A DNA stretch of 64,000 bases from positions 8,556,001-8,620,000 of the forward strand of contig CM055609.1 of assembly GCA_029379385.1 (NCBI GenBank). Reading direction: 5' to 3'. Both the position numbers and the translations under genes were made by a program. Position 1 is the stretch's first letter, and every line of letters starts with the position of its first letter. Shown piece by piece: positions 60,850-64,000 of this stretch. The notes below the pieces were generated by a model that was given only the letters and a program-made list of their open reading frames with translations, did not search any database and was not told where the DNA came from. This DNA is from Quillaja saponaria. Lineage: Eukaryota; Streptophyta; Magnoliopsida; Fabales; Quillajaceae.

Positions 60850-63800
60850 ATGGCAGCTGCAAAGCCAGAAGAGATAATCCACCCACCATTGGACCAACTA
60901 CAAGGCTTAGAGTACTGTATTGACTCAAACCCATCATGGGGTATGGAAAAAATTTAATCTTTTCTCAACCCATTTCTCCATTATTTGTTTCACTTTTGTT
61001 TCTCATCCAAATGATATCTCTTCTCTGCACTGTTAACAGGGGAATCAATATTTTTGGGTTTCCAGCACTACATTTTGGCTTTAGGAACTGCTGTGATGAT
61101 CCCTTCATTCCTTGTTCCTTTGATGGGTGGAAATGATGTAATCTAATTTCCATATTGAATTTCCTTTTACTTTACCTCAATGTTTGAAATTCATTAATGA
61201 TCTTAAACCTTTAACTAGAAATTAGAAAATAAAGAATAAACATTTTATAATTGCATCTGTCTGAAGAAAATCTAATTCTTAAATCTTGGATTTGTGATAA
61301 GCCACAATGTATTGGTGATTCATTTAAAAAAGAAGAAGAAAAAGTAGGAGAATTAATTGGACATCAATGTGTATTATTTGGGTCATGGAAAAGTAGTGCT
61401 TGCTAGAACCTAAAACCCATTTTTTTTACCTATGGGTTGATTTCTTTTTAAATTGGCTTATGCAATTAATATGACAGTTATTAATCTATGGTTCAGGATG
61501 ATAAAGTGAGGGTGGTACAGACTCTACTTTTTGTTGAAGGAGTTAATACACTTCTGCAGACACTCTTTGGGACCCGTTTACCAACTGTAATAGGAGGGTC
61601 TTACGCATTCATGGTCCCCATTATATCCATAATTCATGATTCTTCATTGATAGGGATTGAGGATCCTCATTTGGTTAGTACATTTTCATATTCCACCCTG
61701 CGTTTACTTTGTTTTGTATGCCAAACAATTCATTTTTGTATGAGCTGTTATGATTATCATAGAGAATATTCTGTACTTCTATGTGGATGTGAATTCTAAG
61801 TAGTTTCTTGGAGCCAAAACTGATGATCATGATGTATATGTAGAGATTTCTTAACACCATGAGAGCTGTACAAGGTGCTCTGATAGTATCATCAAGCATA
61901 CAAATTATTTTGGGATACAGTCAGCTGTGGGCCATTTGTTCCAGGTATAACTTTATCTGAAATTAAATCCCCTTCTATAGTCAAGAAATGAAACTTCAAT
62001 GTTGATTGATTTTGTTTTCAGGTTCTTCAGCCCGCTTGGAATGGTTCCAGTAATTGCATTAGTGGGTTTTGGCTTATTTGACAGAGGTTTCCCTGTGGTA
62101 TAATAGTGATCCATATTTCATTTTTCTCTCAGTAATTTCATTTTGGGAATTAGAAATTATCCCTTTTTGGCTATTACTTGTACCAATTAGTACACACTGG
62201 TTTGAAATTCTCAGGTTGGTCGGTGTGTGGAAATTGGCATTCCCATGCTAATCATGTTTATAGCCTTCTCCCAGGTAGTAATTAAATTAAATTGTAGTAT
62301 TAACTTCGTTTGAGTTTTGACTATCATAAATACATTGTATGGGATGCATGGAAAATGCCAAATGACTAGCTCGTGACAAAACGGCAGTCAATTCTTGAAA
62401 CTTCATAAGCTAAGGGATTACAATTGTAATCTGGCAGTCATAGATGTACTCTTAATATAGTCTTTATTTTAAGTTTCAATTCAGTTTCTTAATTTGTTTG
62501 ATTGCGCATAGTTAGTATATATAATAGATAAGTATTAGAAAATGATGTTCTGCCTTTCTAATTCTGTTATCATATTATGTTTGTATGCAGTACTTAAAAA
62601 ATTTTCAGTTAAGACAAGTTCCAATTCTAGAGCGGTTTGCTCTCATCATATCAATTACAGTGATATGGGCATATGCACACCTCTTGACAGCAAGTGGAGC
62701 ATACAAACATCGACCAGAGATAACACAATTTAACTGCAGAACTGACAAGGCCCACCTCATATCTTCAGCTCCATGGTTGGTACCTGAAGCATCTCTATCT
62801 AGTTGCACATTTTTAACAAACTAAATATAATAAGATGTACATGCACGAAAGCACCCAAGTAGATGATTAAAACTGCTTCTTCCATGCATATGTTCTTATG
62901 AAATTTAACTGAAAAGATTACGAAATGTTGGAACTTTATTTTAGCCGAAAATTTTGCTGACAGGATAAAGATCCCATATCCTCTTCAGTGGGGTGCTCCA
63001 ACATTTGATGCTGGCCATTCCTTTGGAATGATGGCTGCTGTTCTGGTCTCACTGATTGAGGTGAGTTCACATGTAAAAACCATTCTCAATCAGAGAGATA
63101 CAACTGATTACTGACAATAAAACTTATGCTCTCTGACAGTCAACAGGAGCATACAAGGCTGCATCACGTCTTGCAAGTGCCACACCTCCTCCTGCTCATG
63201 TTCTTAGCCGTGGTATCGGTTGGCAGGGAATTGGGATCTTGCTGAATGGACTTTTTGGTACATTAACCGGTTCAACAGTATCTGCGTGAGTATTATTTCA
63301 TCTTGGTTTTGTCATTCTCACTTTCGGGCAGATTGATTAATTTCTCGTAGGACAACAACAGAGAGAATGTGGGGCTTCTTGGAAGCACTCGTGTTGGCAG
63401 TCGCAGGGTTATTCAAATTTCAGCATGGCTTCATGATATTTTTCTCGATATTAGGCGAGTAACATAGTTTGGTACACTTTCTCATAATCTAAGTCATTTA
63501 ACTTCCTCACACAAATTTCAACAAAAACACATTGTTCATCTGTACAGGAAAATTTGGAGCTTTATTTGCATCCATACCCTTCACCATATTTGGTGCTATA
63601 TATTGTGTTTTATTTGGTCTCGTGGGTAAGTATCATGCTTCCACTTCTAATTTTATTGAGTTATCTTTGCTTCTTTTCTCTAAATATGACTGTTTTCTTT
63701 TGTTTTTCAGCTTCTGTGGGGCTGTCATTTTTGCAGTTCACTAACATGAATTCAATGAGGAACCTCTTTATTGTTGGGGTTGCCCTCTTCTTAGGGTTGT

Positions 63801-64000
63801 CTATTCCTGAGTATTTCAGGGAATACACTGCCAAGGCCCTTCATGGTCCATCTCATACAAAGGCTGGTTGGGTGAGCTATGTTTCTTCATCTGTACCACA
63901 AAGGATTTAAAGCATGTTAATTATTAAACTTTCTGTTCATTTGGTTTGCAGTTCAATGATTTCCTGAATACCATCTTCTTCTCATCCCCAACTGTTGCAT
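60850..64000 (+). CDS. NAT2: Nucleobase-ascorbate transporter (NAT2 type), 3' end outside window
   Basis: Exons: 60850-60940, 61040-61137, 61497-61673, 61844-61944, 62022-62097, 62215-62274, 62591-62775, 62964-63060, 63140-63285, about 63362-63454, 63548-63625, 63711-63871 and 63952 onward. Twelve or more membrane segments are expected. The FQHYIL segment carries the family's QH motif, and ENVGLLGSTR matches the NAT signature [QEP]-N-x-G-x(4)-T-[RKG]. Other blocks are typical of plant NATs: RLPTVIGGSYAFMVP, STGAYKAASRLASATPPP and KFGALFASIPFTIFGAIYCV. The family moves uracil, xanthine and related bases by proton symport; ascorbate transport by plant members is unproven. After QISA the frame slips by one base near 63425, because GFMIFFSIL is in the next frame. 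The following intron starts GC, not GT. The acceptor at 63361 was chosen because it keeps the family spacing between GSTVS and ENVGLLG. The last part of the protein lies beyond 64000. Confidence 0.9.

Overview
The window is nuclear DNA from a flowering plant, almost certainly a eudicot. It is AT-rich, its genes have short GT-AG introns, the families are plant-specific (CIPK kinases with NAF motifs, DOG1-domain protein, G2-like factor, LRR pseudokinases), and the intergenic DNA carries small plant-type transposons. I cannot name the species; a woody rosid is a guess.

Layout, left to right: DUF688 protein (+, 2349-4808); G2-like/GARP factor (-, 8757-6586); MDIS1/MRH1-type LRR receptor-like pseudokinase (+, 17072-22559, 12 coding exons, 681 aa); intronless DOG1-domain protein (-, 25527-24781); CIPK20-type kinase (+, 32627-33979); CIPK12/19-type kinase (-, 38107-36707), convergent with the previous one; MEE62-type LRR receptor-like pseudokinase (+, 47654-49982); HCNGP/SAP30BP-like protein (+, 52915-58400, 8 exons); and a nucleobase-ascorbate transporter (+, 60850 to beyond 64000). 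Coding exons fill roughly a fifth of the window.

Intergenic DNA holds small elements I could delimit: a tRNA-type SINE (5201-5336), a miniature LTR element with PBS, PPT and target-site duplication (23607-24378), two copies of one hAT-like MITE family (26044-26370, 40253-40679), a Tourist-like MITE (42204-43004), a tandem array (31211-31645) and a 26-bp minisatellite (43588-43782). No rRNA, tRNA gene, CRISPR or coding transposon was seen.

The genes are not one pathway. The striking point is their order: from memory of Arabidopsis loci, the same families sit side by side in several separate Arabidopsis segments (At5g45800-45840, At4g18640-18700, At1g29220-29240, At2g34170-34190, At2g40260-40270). 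The window looks like a less fractionated version of one ancestral neighbourhood. I did not find a new kind of biological system. The best leads are this composite synteny, a 22-bp duplication that rewrites the end of the DOG1-like protein, four single-base frame breaks in three otherwise intact genes, a probable GC-AG intron, and the miniature LTR element.
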